From Aphrocallistes beatrix (taxonomy: Eukaryota > Porifera > Hexactinellida > Sceptrulophora > Aphrocallistidae): a stretch of DNA of 64,000 nt. Within the stretch, counting starts at the first letter, position 1, and every line of letters begins with the position of its first letter. The translations under genes and the position numbers were made by a program. Shown in pieces: positions 63,632 through 64,000 of this stretch. The notes beneath the pieces are model-generated. The model searched no databases. It was not told the origin of the DNA and saw only the letters and a list, made by a program, of their open reading frames with translations. Where the stretch lies: assembly GCA_963281255.1 (NCBI GenBank), contig OY725489.1, forward strand, positions 1,736,001 to 1,800,000, read 5' to 3'.

Positions 63632-64000
63632 TTACATCATTCGAATAAATACTAATTTGTGAATACCATTAAGGTATTAGTCTGGTGCTACTTTGTGCTT
63701 TCAAGACTAGTTTTTGGGAACTACCTTTAGTCCAGGCTAGGCGATATGTTAAAGATACTTAGTGCATTTTGTTATAAAGCATGACACTTTCCATACAACT
63801 AGATTGAACCAGCATCCGTTTGTCTGAATAACAGGTTACAAGTTTACAAATTTGTCCAACTTTTAAATCATGTCCCACCAATTTTAGTAGCGATATTCGC
63901 AATCTGCATCTAATTTCCGTCAATTTAATTTAATGGGTCACATGAACCGATTCAGACTACCTTTGAGAATGAGATGTTGTGAAATTCCAAACTTGCTAAT

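Overview
This is a window of animal nuclear genome, not a bacterial or viral sequence. It carries spliced metazoan genes with GT-AG introns, spliceosomal U4 and U2 snRNA genes, and a very dense load of DNA transposons and MITEs. Intergenic DNA is AT-rich, while several exons are GC-rich. Many genes are single-exon, and some introns are only 55-60 bp. A TRAF-like protein, a stand-alone NHL-repeat protein and the repeat content would suit an early-branching animal such as a sponge. That placement is an inference; no clade-defining marker is visible.

Host genes, left to right: TRAF-like protein (23.5-24.8 kb, -); U4 snRNA copy 1 (29.5 kb, +); a four-exon Tctex1-domain dynein light chain gene (30.5-34.1 kb, +) whose last intron contains an intronless METTL6-like tRNA methyltransferase gene (32.8-33.6 kb, -); an unrecognised multi-pass membrane protein (35.0-36.1 kb, -); U4 copy 2 (41.2 kb, -); OCRL/INPP5B inositol 5-phosphatase (43.0-48.2 kb, +, four exons); DHRS4-like peroxisomal SDR (49.9 kb, +); TFIIIC subunit 5 (51.5 kb, +); NHL-repeat protein (53.5 kb, +); HIBCH (56.0-60.6 kb, +, two exons) with a U2-like snRNA in its intron; and a small single-pass membrane protein gene (62.6-63.6 kb, +). 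These are dispersed housekeeping genes with no operon-like relation.

0-9.3 kb is layered transposon sediment. A ~5.7 kb old transposon (370-bp inverted repeats at 1632-2003 and 6262-7372, with a decayed transposase-like pseudogene) contains a broken Tc1 element, a MITE split by a Helitron-like element, and a 673-bp perfect-length palindrome. Its right inverted repeat is split by another Helitron-like element, itself split by a pogo-type MITE. A 45-bp satellite follows. 9.3-12.8 kb holds a decayed integrase / OTU-protease element resembling Ginger1, split by a hAT element with an exact 8-bp target duplication. 13-23.4 kb holds LINE relics, a 1.07-kb palindrome and a foldback built of 17-bp repeats. 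27-29.2 kb is a three-level nest whose core is a transposon-like unit encoding a USP/ULP-type cysteine-protease-like protein. 37.6-40.2 kb is a C2H2 zinc-finger pseudogene split by a 1.7-kb element.

The most abundant repeats are two non-autonomous Helitron-like families (called A and B here). They share a GC-rich hairpin 3' end and start with TC followed by an ATTAAAACTCGA-type motif. They insert between A and T without duplication. One copy has a paralogous empty site in this same window that shows the exact insertion point.
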